Assembly: GCA_963772225.1 (NCBI GenBank)
Contig: CAVYWD010000001.1
Coordinates: forward strand, 248,001-312,000
DNA: 64,000 nucleotides
Reading direction: 5' to 3'
From: CAVYWD01 sp963772225
GTDB taxonomy: Bacteria; Myxococcota; Myxococcia; Myxococcales; UBA5297
Of the stretch, positions 24,074-32,983 are shown piece by piece (positions within the stretch are counted from its first letter, which is position 1; every line of letters begins with the position of its first letter). Position numbers and translations under genes: made by a program. The notes under the pieces are model-generated. The model had not been told where the DNA came from and made no database searches. It was given only the letters and a program-made list of their open reading frames with translations.

Positions 24074-26770
24074 CTAATGCGCCTCGGCCCAGCTCTTCCC
24101 CACCCCGACCTCCACCTTCAACGGCACGCTCAGGGCCCCGGCGCCGGACATGGCCTCGGCGACGAGCGCCCGCGCCGCCTCGACCTCCGATTCGGGCGCC
24201 TCTACCAAGAGCTCGTCGTGGACCTGCAGGAGCAGCCGGGCCCTAAGCTTTTGGGCCTTCAGGCGGCGGTCGACCTCGATCATCGCGCGCTTGATGAGGT
24301 CGGCCGCGGTGCCTTGGATGGGCGTGTTGACCGCGATGCGCTCGGCCCCCATGCGTGCCGCGGGGTTTCGGCTGTGGATCTCCGGGACGTACCGACGCCG
24401 GCCGAAGAGCGTGCCCACCTCCGCGGTCTGGCGCGCGCTCGCGATGGTTTGATCGAGCCAGGCCCTCACCCCACGGTACCGCTCGAAGTAGCGGTCGATG
24501 ATGGCCTGGGCCTCCTTGCCCGGGAGGTCCAGCCGCTGGCCCAGCCCGTAGGCCGACAGGCCGTACGCGATGCCGAAGTTGATGGCCTTGGCCGTCCGCC
24601 GCATGAGGTCGGTGACCAGGTCGGCGCTCACGCCGAAGACCTCCGCCGCGGTGCGGGTGTGGACGTCCTCGTCGCGCGCGAAGGCCGCGAGAAGCGCCTC
24701 GTCCTGGCTGACGTGCGCGAGGACCCGGAGCTCGATCTGGCTGTAGTCGGCCGAGACGAAGAGGCACCCGTCGTCGGCGACGAATGCCTCGCGCACCTGC
24801 TTGCCCAGCTCCGAGCGGACGGGGATGTTCTGGAGGTTCGGGTCCGAGGAGGAGAGCCGCCCGGTCGCGGCCGTGGCCTGGTTGAACGAGGTGTGGATGC
24901 GCCCGTCGCGCTCGACGAGCACCGGCAAGGCGTCGAGGTACGTTCCCTTGAGCTTGAAGAGGCTCCGGAACTCGAGGATGGCCCTGGGCAACGGGTGCTG
25001 CTGCGCGAGCTTCTCCAGCACCTCCTGGTCCGCCGAGGGCCCGGTCTTGCCGCGCCTCAGGACCGGCAGCTTGAGCTCGTCGAAGAGCACCGTCGCGAGC
25101 TGCGGGTTGGAGTTGATGTTGAGCTCCCGGCCGGCCAGCCGATAGACCTCCTGCTCTTGCGTCTCGAGGAGCGCGCCGACTTTCTGCTCGACTCCCGCCA
25201 GCGCCGCCCGGTCGACCTTCACGCCGGCGAGCTCCATCTGCGCCAGCACGGGGAGCAGCGGCAGCTCCAGCTCCTTGAACAGCGGGCCCAGCCCTTGCTC
25301 GTCGAGCTCAGGGGAGAGCTTTTGGGCGAGGTGCCAGGCGGCCTCGGCGCACGAGCCTACGAAGGCCGCGCCTTCCTCGATGGAACCGTCGCAGGCGCTG
25401 CGCCGCTTCCCCCCGATCCGAGCCGCAGGTCGCCGGGGAGCTCCGAGGCCAGCCGCTCGCGGGAAAGGTCGGCCAGGGCGTGCTCGCGGCGCGCGGAGTT
25501 GAGCAGGTAGCTCGCCAGCTCGACGTCGCAGGAGAGGCCCGCGACCTCGAGGCCCAGCTGCCGGAGCGCCAGGAGGTCGGCCTTCAAGTCGTGGCCGATC
25601 TTCGTGTGGCTCGGGTCTTGGAGGACGGCTCGCAGCCGCTCGGCCACCGCGGCCTTGGCGAGCTGGCGGGGCGCGCCGAGGAACTGGTGCGCGAGCGGCA
25701 CGTACCACGCCTCGCCGCCGCCGGTGGAGAAGGCGATGCCCACCAGGCGGTCGGTGCGCGGCCTGGGCCCGTCGCAGTAGGTGCGCAGCGCGAAAGACGG
25801 CGCGCGCTCGAGCCGCGCGGCGAGCGCCTCCAGGCCGGCGTCGTCGAGGACGGGCTCCACCTTCGTGCGTGCGGCGGTGACCGGCGGCGGAGGCAGGTCG
25901 CGCAGGAGCCGCGTGAACTCGAGCTCGCTGAAGAGCTTGCGCACCGCGGGCTCGTCCATGGGCCGGCGCGCGAAGTCCTTGGGCCCGAGGGGCACGGCCA
26001 GAATCCGCCTGGAGCGTCACGAGCTTCTTGGCGCGCTGGAGCTGATCGACGTGGAGGCGGATCTGCTCGGCGATGCCCTTGGCCCCGCGGATGGGCGCTT
26101 GGGCGACCTCGGCCAGCCGCTCGACCAGCGCCTCCACCGTGCCGAACTGCTGCACCAGGGCCGCCGCCGTCTTGGGCCCCACCTTCGGCACCCCGGGGAC
26201 GTTGTCGATGTCGTCCCCGATGAGCGCCATGTACTCGACCACCTGGTCGGCCCTCACCCCCAGCCGCTCCGGAACGTCGGCCTCCCGGGTGTGCTTCTCG
26301 TTCATCGAGTCGAAGAGCTCGACGTGCTCGCCGACGAGCTGCATGAAGTCCTTGTCGCCGGTGATGATGAGAACCTTGAACCCCTGCTCCACCGCCTGAC
26401 GGGCGAGCGTGGCGATGATGTCGTCGGCCTCGTTGCCGGGCATCTCCAGCACCGGGACCTGCAGCGCCTCGACGATCTGCCGGATGAGCGGCAGCTGCTG
26501 AACCAGGTCCTCCGGCGTGGGCGGCCGGTTGGCCTTGTACTCGGGGTCGAGCTCGCGCCGGTAGATGCTGCCGCCCTTGTCGAAGGCGATGGCCACGTGC
26601 GTGGGAGCGCCCTCGCGCAGGGCCTTGAGCAGCATCAGCGTGAACCCGTACACCGCGTTCGTCGGCACCCCTCGGCTGGTGGAGAGGTGGGGAATCGCGT
26701 GGTAGGCGCGAAAGATGTACGAGCTGCCGTCGATCAGCGTGAGCGTCGGGCGCTCGGCGGCGGCGGTCAT
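24074..26770 (-). CDS. polA: DNA polymerase I, open frame kept by two compensating indels
   Basis: An 898-residue frame. The N-terminal 5'-3' exonuclease domain is clear (LIDGSSYIFRAYHAI, VLIITGDKDFMQLV, NVPGVPKVGPKTAAAL). So is the C-terminal polymerase (GRLSSSDPNLQNIP; DYSQIELRVLAH; RRTAKAINFGIAYGLS; LLQVHDELLVE). Between them, residues ~257-452 are Arg/Pro/Ala-rich nonsense, while another minus-strand frame (~25995-25415) carries the expected 3'-5' exonuclease-like domain (HDLKADLLALRQLGLEVAGLSCDVELASYLLNS). One extra A at 26002-26003 and one missing C in the C-run 25409-25414 explain this. In the correct frame the first exo motif lacks the D-x-E pair (ALRTYCDG), so proofreading is probably absent. 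The ATG overlaps the stop of the upstream FHA gene. Confidence 0.93.
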   Translation of the reverse strand: MTAAAERPTLTLIDGSSYIFRAYHAIPHLSTSRGVPTNAVYGFTLMLLKALREGAPTHVAIAFDKGGSIYRRELDPEYKANRPPTPEDLVQQLPLIRQIVEALQVPVLEMPGNEADDIIATLARQAVEQGFKVLIITGDKDFMQLVGEHVELFDSMNEKHTREADVPERLGVRADQVVEYMALIGDDIDNVPGVPKVGPKTAAALVQQFGTVEALVERLAEVAQAPIRGAKGIAEQIRLHVDQLQRAKKLVTLQADSGRAPRAQGLRAPAHGRARGAQALQRARVHAAPARPASAAGHRRTHEGGARPRRRRPGGARRAARARAVFRAAHLLRRAQAAHRPPGGHRLLHRRRRGVVRAARAPVPRRAPPARQGRGGRAAASRPPRPEPHEDRPRLEGRPPGAPAAGPRGRGPLLRRRAGELPAQLRAPRARPGRPFPRAAGLGAPRRPAARIGGKRRSACDGSIEEGAAFVGSCAEAAWHLAQKLSPELDEQGLGPLFKELELPLLPVLAQMELAGVKVDRAALAGVEQKVGALLETQEQEVYRLAGRELNINSNPQLATVLFDELKLPVLRRGKTGPSADQEVLEKLAQQHPLPRAILEFRSLFKLKGTYLDALPVLVERDGRIHTSFNQATAATGRLSSSDPNLQNIPVRSELGKQVREAFVADDGCLFVSADYSQIELRVLAHVSQDEALLAAFARDEDVHTRTAAEVFGVSADLVTDLMRRTAKAINFGIAYGLSAYGLGQRLDLPGKEAQAIIDRYFERYRGVRAWLDQTIASARQTAEVGTLFGRRRYVPEIHSRNPAARMGAERIAVNTPIQGTAADLIKRAMIEVDRRLKAQKLRARLLLQVHDELLVEAPESEVEAARALVAEAMSGAGALSVPLKVEVGVGKSWAEAH

Positions 26771-28815
26771 GGGCAGCCGCTCTCCTCACGCAGCTGCTCG
26801 GCTTTCTTATGCACCGAGCTCTCCGGCAGCGTCACCTCGATGGCGCTCTGGGCCGCGTCGCAGTCCCCCTGGGCGTCCATCATCCGCTTCGCGGCGACCT
26901 CCCAGTTGGCGATCAGCAAGATGATGTCGGTGTTGGTCTTGTCGAACTTGTAGCCGTCGAAGATGAACTTGGACGCCTCGCGGTAGCGCCCCGCCCGCTC
27001 CAGCTCCTTGCCCAGCCTGTAGTCGAGCGCCGCGAGCTGCGAGGACATCTCGCGGATCATGAAGCTTCGGACGCCGATGGGCATCAGCTTGGCGTCGGCG
27101 TCGAAGGCGTCCTTCCAGAACTCCCAGGCCAGGTCCGGCTGGTTGCGCCTCAGGCCCTCTAGCCCGCTCGCGTACCGGCCGTCGATCAGCTCGAGCAGGA
27201 CGATGTCGTCGTCGACCTGCGGGTAGCGCCGGCCCGTCTTGGCCCTCAGCCGCTTGAAGTCCTCGGCGACCTGCCGCGGCTTGCCCCCTTGGAAGTACTT
27301 GACCATGAGGTCTCGGATAGGCTCGTCCGGGTGCTTCGCGCCGATCAGCCGCTCGGCGTCCTGCTCCTGGCTGTTATCGGCGCCCTTGGGCTCGAACACC
27401 TTGTACTCCGTCGGGCACGGCGCCAAGGGGCGCCCGCCGGCCGCGCGCGCCGCTTGCTCGTAAAGCCGCTTCGCCTCCGGGTCGACCCCGTTCGCGCGGT
27501 TGCAGGTGACGTCGATGGCCTTCTGGCACTTCTCGACCGCGGAGCTGTAGTACCCGGCCGCGAAGTCGGTCTTGCAGGCGCTGATGGAGCGCTTGTAGAG
27601 CCGCTCGGACGCTTCCTTGAAGGCGACGCGCGCCTGGTTGAAGGACGTGGACGAGGTCGGGATCTTGACCAGCGACCCCAGCGCCATCTCCTCCTGACTG
27701 GTCGAGAGCTTTAGCTTCGCGTCCTTGAGCAGCGCTTCGAATTCGACCTCGTGCTTGCCCCGCATCTCCAGCTCTCGAGCCTCGCTGAGGGTCGGGTCGA
27801 GCGCGAGGACCTTGCCGCAGACCTCCACGGCCTTCTTCCAGTCGAGCTGCTCGCTCTCCGTGTCGGTCAGCGCTTTGCAACGCGACAGCTCGCGCATCGG
27901 GTCTGTCGGCTGCGCCGCTTCTGCGCTCGGACCCGGTTGGCCCAGGCCGGTCGCCATCGGCGGGCCCTCGCCGCCGTGCTCGGACAGGTAGAGCACGACT
28001 CCGAGAAAGAGCACCGCGAGCGCGCCGGCGCCGACCTGCAAAATCTTCTTGCGCTTCACCGGGTCGGCCAAAGGGGAAGTGGAGCCCGAGTAGCGAAGCT
28101 CGACGACGCCGAACCGGAGCAGGTCGCCAGGAGAGAGAGGCGCCTCTGTCACCCGCTCGCCGTTGACGAACGTGCCGTTGGCGCTGCCCAGGTCCTTGAC
28201 CACCGCGCCCTTCCGGGAGCGGAGGAGCTCGGCGTGCTTGCGGCTCACCGAGTCGTCGTCGATGACGATGTCCGCCGGAGCGACGCGCCCCACGACCATC
28301 TTGGCGCCGGTCAGGGCGAAGCTGACGCCCTCGAGCGAGCCCTGGCCCTCGAGGCTGGACTTGCCCTTGGGCGCAAGCCCTTGCGGCTTCTTGGCGACGC
28401 CGACCTTCAGGGCGGCGGAGGCTGGCTGTGCGGGCTTCGCCAGCTTGGAGGGCCCCGTTCGCTGCGGCGCCTGAGCGCTGGCGCGGCGCGCGAGCGCCAC
28501 CGACGGCCGGGCCGCCTTCGCGGCCCGCCGCTCCTCGAGCCTCGCGGTCGCGCTGCCGAACCGGACCTCGGCGCCAGGGCGCAGCTTCGTCGCCTCCTGG
28601 ATGCGCTTGCCGTCGACGTAGACGCCGTTGGCGCTCTCGAGGTCCTCGACGAAGGCGGCGCCGCTTTCGTCCAGGAAGAAGCGACAGTGTCGACGAGAGA
28701 CGCCCTTGTCGGAGACGACGAGGTCGTTGCCGGCCTCGCGCCCTGCGGTCAGCTCGCCCGAGAGCTCGGCCTTCTGTTCGCTCCCGTCGGAGCCGCGAAT
28801 GATCAGCGTCGGCAT
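26767..28815 (-). CDS. Two-FHA, single-pass membrane TPR protein
   Basis: 682 residues: FHA1 (~1-95; GREAGNDLVVSDKGVSRRHCRF), a basic linker, FHA2 (~160-245; GRVAPADIVIDDDSVSRKHAEL; GSANGTFVNGERV), one membrane helix (~265-283; ILQVGAGALAVLFLGVVLYL) and a ~400-residue helical TPR-like region with several cysteines. Both FHA domains keep the G-R and S-x-x-H motifs that bind phosphothreonine, so it should read Ser/Thr kinase signals. It follows the FHA-CpaF gene by 23 bp and its stop overlaps the polA start (ATGA). Context points to the Tad/Flp secretion machine; the exact role is not known to me. Confidence 0.85.
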   Translation of the reverse strand: MPTLIIRGSDGSEQKAELSGELTAGREAGNDLVVSDKGVSRRHCRFFLDESGAAFVEDLESANGVYVDGKRIQEATKLRPGAEVRFGSATARLEERRAAKAARPSVALARRASAQAPQRTGPSKLAKPAQPASAALKVGVAKKPQGLAPKGKSSLEGQGSLEGVSFALTGAKMVVGRVAPADIVIDDDSVSRKHAELLRSRKGAVVKDLGSANGTFVNGERVTEAPLSPGDLLRFGVVELRYSGSTSPLADPVKRKKILQVGAGALAVLFLGVVLYLSEHGGEGPPMATGLGQPGPSAEAAQPTDPMRELSRCKALTDTESEQLDWKKAVEVCGKVLALDPTLSEARELEMRGKHEVEFEALLKDAKLKLSTSQEEMALGSLVKIPTSSTSFNQARVAFKEASERLYKRSISACKTDFAAGYYSSAVEKCQKAIDVTCNRANGVDPEAKRLYEQAARAAGGRPLAPCPTEYKVFEPKGADNSQEQDAERLIGAKHPDEPIRDLMVKYFQGGKPRQVAEDFKRLRAKTGRRYPQVDDDIVLLELIDGRYASGLEGLRRNQPDLAWEFWKDAFDADAKLMPIGVRSFMIREMSSQLAALDYRLGKELERAGRYREASKFIFDGYKFDKTNTDIILLIANWEVAAKRMMDAQGDCDAAQSAIEVTLPESSVHKKAEQLREESGCP

Positions 28816-28838
28816 CGCTTCCTCAGGCCCGGGCCGGG

Positions 28839-30644
28839 TCAATCTTCGCGGAAGATGTTCATGTTCACCGGGACGCCGCGGCGCTGCAGGTCCTCGTAGA
28901 ACCGGGGCATGAAGCCCGTGGCGATGAAGCGGCCGCGCACCTTGTTGTTCTCGTCGAAGCCTTCCTGCCGGAACAGGAAGACGTCCTGCATGGTCACGAT
29001 GTCGACCTCCATACCGGAGATCTCGGTGACGAAGGTGATGCGCCGGCTCCCGTCGCCGAAGCGGGTCTGTTGGACGATGAGGTTCACCGCGGAGGCGACC
29101 TGCTCGCGGATGGCCTTGAGGGGCAGGTCCATGCCGGCCATGAGGCACATGGTCTCCATGCGGGCGATGGCGTCGCGCGGGGTGTTGGCGTGCAGCGTGG
29201 TGAGCGAGCCGTCGTGGCCGGTGTTCATGGCCTGGAGCATGTCGAGCGTCTCGCCGCCGCGGCACTCGCCGACGACGATGCGGTCGGGCCGCATGCGCAA
29301 GCAGTTCTTGACCAGGTCGCGGATGGTGATGGCACCCTTGCCCTCGAGGTTGGGCGGGCGGCTCTCCAGCTGCACCCAGTGCGGCTGGTAGATCTGCAGC
29401 TCGGCGGCGTCCTCCACCGTCACGATGCGCTCGTCGTCCGGGATGAAGCCGGTCATGACATTGAGCAGCGTGGTCTTGCCCGAGCCGGTGCCGCCGGAGA
29501 TGACGATGTTCTTGTGGGCCTTGACTGCCATCTCCAGGAACTCGGCGATCGGAGGGGTCAGCGAGCGGAATTTGACGAGGTCCTGGATCTTGAGCTTTTC
29601 GCGCTTGAATTTGCGGATGGTGATGCACGGGCCCTTGAGCGCCAGCGGAGGGATGATGGCGTTGACGCGGCTGCCGTCCTTGAGGCGCGCGTCGACCAGC
29701 GGGCTCGACTCGTCGATGCGCCGGCCGATGGGCGCGACGATGCGCTCGATGACGCCGAGCACCGCCTGGTTGGACGAGAAGGTCTTCTCAGCGAGCTGAA
29801 TCTTGCCCTTCCGCTCGATGTAGATCTGGGTGGCGTGGTTGACCATGATCTCGCTGATTTCGTCATCGGCGAGGAAGGCCTCCAGCGGCCCCAGGCCCAG
29901 CGCCTCGTTGAGCACGTCGGTGAGGAGCAGCTCGCGGTCGACGTCGTCGCCGATCTCCTGGTCGGCGTCCATCTGGTCGATGATGTCGTGGATGGCCTTT
30001 TCCGTGCGGTTCCACAGCTCCTCGTCGCCCAGCTTGTCGATGTCCAGCCGGCGCAGGTCGAGGTACTCGATGAGGCGGTCGTGGATCTCCTTCTGGAGGC
30101 GGCTCAGCTTCTCGATGCGCGGGTCGAGGCGGTGCACCTCCCGGGCCTGCATGATGTTGCGAGGCGCGCGCGGGGCCTCCGCCGGTCCCCCTGAGGACGA
30201 CGGCGCCGGGCGACTCGGCAGCGGCGCGGGCCGGTTGGCCCCCACGGCCGGGCGCGGGGACGGCTCGTCGGCGCCGCGTTCGCTCTCCTCGGGCTCGTCG
30301 CCAGCGAAGGCGTCATCGTCGGGGCCGGTCTCGGATTCGTCGCCGCCCTCCACGTCGCCCGCGCCCACGCTGAGGATGTAGTCGCCGATGTGGATCTTGT
30401 CGGTGGAGCGCACGACCTGCGGCGCGGCGATGCGCTTGCCATTGACGAAGGTGCCGTTCGTCGAGCGCAGGTCGAGGATGATGTACTTCCCGTCCTTGAA
30501 GACGATGCGGCTGTGGTGCTTGCTGACGTTGCCCTTGGCCAGGACGATGTCGTTGCCTGGGACCCGGCCGATGTTGACCTCCGCCTTCTGAAAAGACAGG
30601 GTCTGCGTGCCGCCGCCCTTCTCGGCGATGAGAACGTTGAACAT
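28839..30644 (-). CDS. cpaF: FHA-fused CpaF/TadA secretion ATPase
   Basis: 601 residues. The FHA domain (~1-95; NIGRVPGNDIVLAKGNVSKHHSRIV; RSTNGTFVNGKR) is joined by an acidic/Pro linker to a CpaF-type type II/IV secretion ATPase. The ATPase shows Walker A GGTGSGKTT, the Asp box around DERIVTVEDAAELQ, Walker B IVVGECRGGE and the His box TGHDGSLTTLHAN. CpaF powers Flp/Tad pilus assembly at the inner membrane. ATG 30644 follows a strong GAGGAG. It sits between the secretin gene and the two-FHA protein. The FHA domain suggests that pilus assembly is controlled by Ser/Thr phosphorylation. Confidence 0.95.
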   Translation of the reverse strand: MFNVLIAEKGGGTQTLSFQKAEVNIGRVPGNDIVLAKGNVSKHHSRIVFKDGKYIILDLRSTNGTFVNGKRIAAPQVVRSTDKIHIGDYILSVGAGDVEGGDESETGPDDDAFAGDEPEESERGADEPSPRPAVGANRPAPLPSRPAPSSSGGPAEAPRAPRNIMQAREVHRLDPRIEKLSRLQKEIHDRLIEYLDLRRLDIDKLGDEELWNRTEKAIHDIIDQMDADQEIGDDVDRELLLTDVLNEALGLGPLEAFLADDEISEIMVNHATQIYIERKGKIQLAEKTFSSNQAVLGVIERIVAPIGRRIDESSPLVDARLKDGSRVNAIIPPLALKGPCITIRKFKREKLKIQDLVKFRSLTPPIAEFLEMAVKAHKNIVISGGTGSGKTTLLNVMTGFIPDDERIVTVEDAAELQIYQPHWVQLESRPPNLEGKGAITIRDLVKNCLRMRPDRIVVGECRGGETLDMLQAMNTGHDGSLTTLHANTPRDAIARMETMCLMAGMDLPLKAIREQVASAVNLIVQQTRFGDGSRRITFVTEISGMEVDIVTMQDVFLFRQEGFDENNKVRGRFIATGFMPRFYEDLQRRGVPVNMNIFRED

Positions 30645-30710
30645 GCCTCTCCTCAAGGGCGCGAAAGCGCCTCGAGCCGGTGGCACAGACCCGCGTCGGC
30701 CCGCTGGACG

Positions 30711-32168
30711 CTAGTCGAAGATGCTGTAGGTGACCTCGTCCCGAGCCTGCTTGTAGCGGGCTTTGATGTCGTCCACGAGCTTTCGAACGCGCTCGGTGTC
30801 CGGGTTGACGATGCGAGGCGTGACGAAGATGACCAGCTCCCGCTTCGTGCCGGTCAGCGTGCGGCTCTTGAAGAGCTCGCCGATGATGGGGATGTGACCG
30901 AGCAGCGGGACCTTCGAGACGTCCTTCTGCTCTTCGTTCTCGAAGATGCCGCTCATCACGATGGTCTCGCCGTGGCGCACGGTCACGTTGGTCTTGACCT
31001 TTCGAGTCCGGAATCCGGGGATATTGATATTCGACCCGATGGCGACGGAGACCGAACGATCGATTTGCGAGGACTCGGCCTCGACCTCGGTCTGGATGTT
31101 GCCGTGGCGGTCGGCGGTGGGGCGGATGGCGAGCTTGACGCCGTAGTCCTTGTAGTCGACCGAGGCGGTGTTCGCGGTGATCATGGGGATGGGCACCTGG
31201 CCGCCGGCCAAGAATTCAGCCTTTTCGCCCGAGGCGCAGACGAGCTTTGGCTGCGCGAGCAGGCGAGCGTAGCCGTCGCTGAACATGGTTTGGAATGACA
31301 TGTCAGTCGAGAGCGCCCCGCTGCCCTCCATGCTGAGGGTGGGAGAGCCTTTCGGGATCACGCTCTGGGCGTAGGTGAAGCTCAGGCTGGCGCCGTCGGT
31401 GGAGAGGTTCAGCGGCCATTTGATTCCCAGGTTGTCGGTGTTGCTGCGGCGGATCTCGACGAACTGGACCTCGCTCAGAACCATGCGCTTGATGCCGACG
31501 ACGAGCAGGTTCTCCACCTTCTCCCCGATGGCCTTGGTGATCATCTCCGCCTTCTGGAGGTCCTGCTGCGACTCGACCGAGCCCTCGAGGAAGATGGTGT
31601 TGCCCACGACGTTGGCCTGGACGTTCTTGAGCCCCGCCCGCTGAAAGGCGGCATTCAGGATGTTGGCGACCAGCTTTCGCGCATTGGGAGCCACCTTGAC
31701 GAAGCTCTTCACGAGGTTCGGGTACAGGCTCACGACCTGCTCGACGCGCTCGTTGTCCTCGGTGGTATAGGCGTAGCCGTCGAGGTAGATGCGGTCGCCC
31801 ACCTTGCGGACCGTGATTCCCTCGCGGCCGTCCAGGAGCTTCTTGATCTCCTCGATGACCTCGTCGGTGCCCTTCCGAGTCACGCTGATGAGGTAGCTCA
31901 AGCGCGAGCCGTTGTTCTTCCAGATGAGCAGCGTCGTCTTGCCCTCGGACTTGCCGACGACCAGCACCTGGTTGCCGCCGGTGAGCGGCGTGACGTCCGC
32001 CACGCCTGGGTCGCCGATGGCGATGCGCTGAACGCCGGGGACGTTGATGACCTTCTGAATGCCAACTCCGAGCGAAATCGAGCTCGAGTCTTCCTGGGCG
32101 TGGGCGGAGGCCGCGAAGAACAGCGCGGTCGAGGCAATCAGCGCGCTGCTCAACTTTCGGGAAACCAT
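30711..32168 (-). CDS. cpaC: CpaC/RcpA-type outer-membrane secretin of the Tad pilus
   Basis: 485 residues: a signal peptide (MVSRKLSSALIASTALFFAASAHA), an N-terminal pilus-secretin domain (SLGVGIQKVINVPGVQRIAIGDPGVADV, ~30-100), a BON-like region (VRKVGDRIYLDGYAYT) and the C-terminal secretin core with VPIPMITANTASVDYKDYGVKL, VRHGETIVMSGIFENEEQKDVSKVPLLGHIPIIGELF and VIFVTPRIV. ATG 32168 has AAGGAGAG six bases upstream. It forms the outer-membrane channel for Flp pili, upstream of FHA-CpaF and downstream of CpaA on the same strand. The other Tad genes (pilin, CpaB, TadB/C, CpaE) are not in this window. Confidence 0.93.
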   Translation of the reverse strand: MVSRKLSSALIASTALFFAASAHAQEDSSSISLGVGIQKVINVPGVQRIAIGDPGVADVTPLTGGNQVLVVGKSEGKTTLLIWKNNGSRLSYLISVTRKGTDEVIEEIKKLLDGREGITVRKVGDRIYLDGYAYTTEDNERVEQVVSLYPNLVKSFVKVAPNARKLVANILNAAFQRAGLKNVQANVVGNTIFLEGSVESQQDLQKAEMITKAIGEKVENLLVVGIKRMVLSEVQFVEIRRSNTDNLGIKWPLNLSTDGASLSFTYAQSVIPKGSPTLSMEGSGALSTDMSFQTMFSDGYARLLAQPKLVCASGEKAEFLAGGQVPIPMITANTASVDYKDYGVKLAIRPTADRHGNIQTEVEAESSQIDRSVSVAIGSNINIPGFRTRKVKTNVTVRHGETIVMSGIFENEEQKDVSKVPLLGHIPIIGELFKSRTLTGTKRELVIFVTPRIVNPDTERVRKLVDDIKARYKQARDEVTYSIFD

Positions 32169-32278
32169 CGATACTCTCCTTCGAAGGATTGAAGCCACGT
32201 CATCCACCGAACCGAAACTCGCTGCCAAAGCCAACCCGGCGGGTGCGCGCCTTCGGGCTTCACCTTCCGCCGCTCACC

Positions 32279-32875
32279 TCAGAAACCCGCCTGTCCTCCG
32301 GCGGAGTACCAGACGCCCCAGGCCGTTCCGATCGCGATGGCCACCCCGTAGGGGACGCCACCGCCCTGGAGGTCGCCGCCGGCGCGGGCCACTCCTGCCT
32401 TCGACGCGGCCCAGCGCACCATCCCGCCGAGCGTGCGGAGGAAGGTACCCTGCCACAACAGCACGACGATGGCCTCGAGACCGCCGACGACTACCACGAA
32501 AACGAGGCACGAGAGGACCGTGGGAAAGCCGACGCCAGCGCCCACTGCCGCCATGAGCTTCACGTCGCCCAGGCCAAACGCCCTGCCTCGAGAAGTCAGG
32601 TGAAGGATGAGAAAGAGGCCACACCCGACCAGCGCTCCGAGCAACCCGCTCGCCACGGCGTTGCCGAAGACCGACCCCCAGGAGCCGGCCAGCGCCGCCG
32701 CTGCGCCCTCGCTCTGGCGCTCCGCCGCGCCGTTGGCCGCGCGCAAAAGAAGAGCGAGCACAAATGTTGGATAAGTGACTATGTCCTTGATCTCGCGGCG
32801 ACGAAGATCGGTCACGACCGAGATTGCCAGGGCGGTGCCGAGCAGTGCGTAGGTGGCGATTTGGACCCGATTCAT
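32279..32875 (-). CDS. cpaA: CpaA-type prepilin peptidase
   Basis: 198 residues with about six membrane helices. Both aspartate motifs of type IV prepilin peptidases are present: DLRRREIKDIVTYP after the first helix and GLGDVKLMAAVGAG in the middle. It lacks the N-terminal methylase domain of PilD, as is usual for CpaA/TadV. It should cleave Flp prepilins at the inner membrane. ATG 32875 is used; 30 residues of upstream frame are non-hydrophobic and Arg-rich. A good promoter (32909-32937) lies upstream, so this is probably the first gene of the Tad block. Confidence 0.9.
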   Translation of the reverse strand: MNRVQIATYALLGTALAISVVTDLRRREIKDIVTYPTFVLALLLRAANGAAERQSEGAAAALAGSWGSVFGNAVASGLLGALVGCGLFLILHLTSRGRAFGLGDVKLMAAVGAGVGFPTVLSCLVFVVVVGGLEAIVVLLWQGTFLRTLGGMVRWAASKAGVARAGGDLQGGGVPYGVAIAIGTAWGVWYSAGGQAGF

Positions 32876-32908
32876 CCCGAACCGCTGACGAGGGCTTGAG
32901 AAGAGGGG

Positions 32909-32937
32909 AGTAGACCAAATCGTCCTCCGCCGGTCAA
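32909..32937 (-). promoter_or_regulatory. Sigma-70-like promoter for cpaA and the Tad block
   Basis: On the minus strand: TTGACC (32937-32932), a 17-bp spacer and TCTACT (32914-32909). The predicted start is ~27 bases before the cpaA ATG. The -35 matches 5 of 6 and the -10 matches 4 of 6 consensus bases. Confidence 0.55.
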
Positions 32938-32983
32938 TGTCGAGGCGCGCGCGCCCAGGGGGCACGGCGAAGCGTCGGGCTTC

